This document shows positions 5,195-5,237 of a stretch of 5,237 nucleotides of DNA, piece after piece. The translations under genes were made by a program, and so were the position numbers. The notes beneath the pieces were generated by a model. That model searched no databases. It saw only the letters and a list, made by a program, of their open reading frames with translations, and was not told the DNA's origin. The stretch is taken from positions 1 through 5,237 of the forward strand of contig JAUWZC010000168.1 of NCBI GenBank assembly GCA_030615565.1, given 5' to 3'. The stretch's first letter is position 1. Each line of letters starts with the position of its first letter. This stretch comes from Desulfobacteraceae bacterium (GTDB lineage Bacteria > Desulfobacterota > DSM-4660 > Desulfatiglandales > B25-G16).

Positions 5195-5237
5195 GTGGAT
5201 GAATTGAGAAGTTTTAAGATGCGGGATATTTTTATGA

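Overview
The window looks like chromosomal DNA from a diderm, probably anaerobic, bacterium of moderately low GC. The phylum cannot be fixed from the sequence. The diderm call rests on three lipoprotein signal peptides and one outer-membrane beta-barrel protein ending in phenylalanine. Compact genes alternate with repeat-rich, decaying DNA.

Left part (1-1550, minus strand). A complete malate dehydrogenase gene (mdh) is followed downstream by the N-terminal 66 codons of a ComB-like (2-phosphosulfolactate phosphatase family) protein that runs off the left edge. Between them is a long hairpin with a T-rich tail, probably the mdh terminator. A 38-bp GC-rich palindromic element flanked by 7-bp direct repeats has inserted into one arm of that hairpin. 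Just upstream of mdh on the same strand is a cysteine-rich reading frame broken by stop codons, apparently a decayed gene.

Middle (1527-3525, plus strand). One copy of a 57-bp repeat is followed by about 370 bases without a convincing gene. Then comes a tight three-gene operon of lipoproteins: a CsgG-like one, then two tandem paralogues with BamE/SmpA-like features. The first two genes are 8 bases apart and the last two overlap by 4 bases, so the products probably act together in the cell envelope. No named system is recognised.

Right part (3587-5237). A convergent minus-strand gene encodes a beta-barrel outer-membrane protein with a candidate promoter. Upstream of it lie two gene ends facing opposite ways: the C-terminal TOBE-like end of a MalK/UgpC-type ABC ATPase (minus) and a stop-interrupted piece resembling a DUF72 C-terminus (plus). 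They meet at a perfect 14-bp palindrome. A 108-bp element with perfect 15-bp terminal inverted repeats and possible 3-bp target duplications follows, then non-coding DNA and the second copy of the 57-bp repeat. The two 57-bp copies are in direct orientation and bracket the lipoprotein operon, the barrel gene and the gene debris.

The least explained item is the lipoprotein operon; the other points of interest are the repeats and gene remnants around it.
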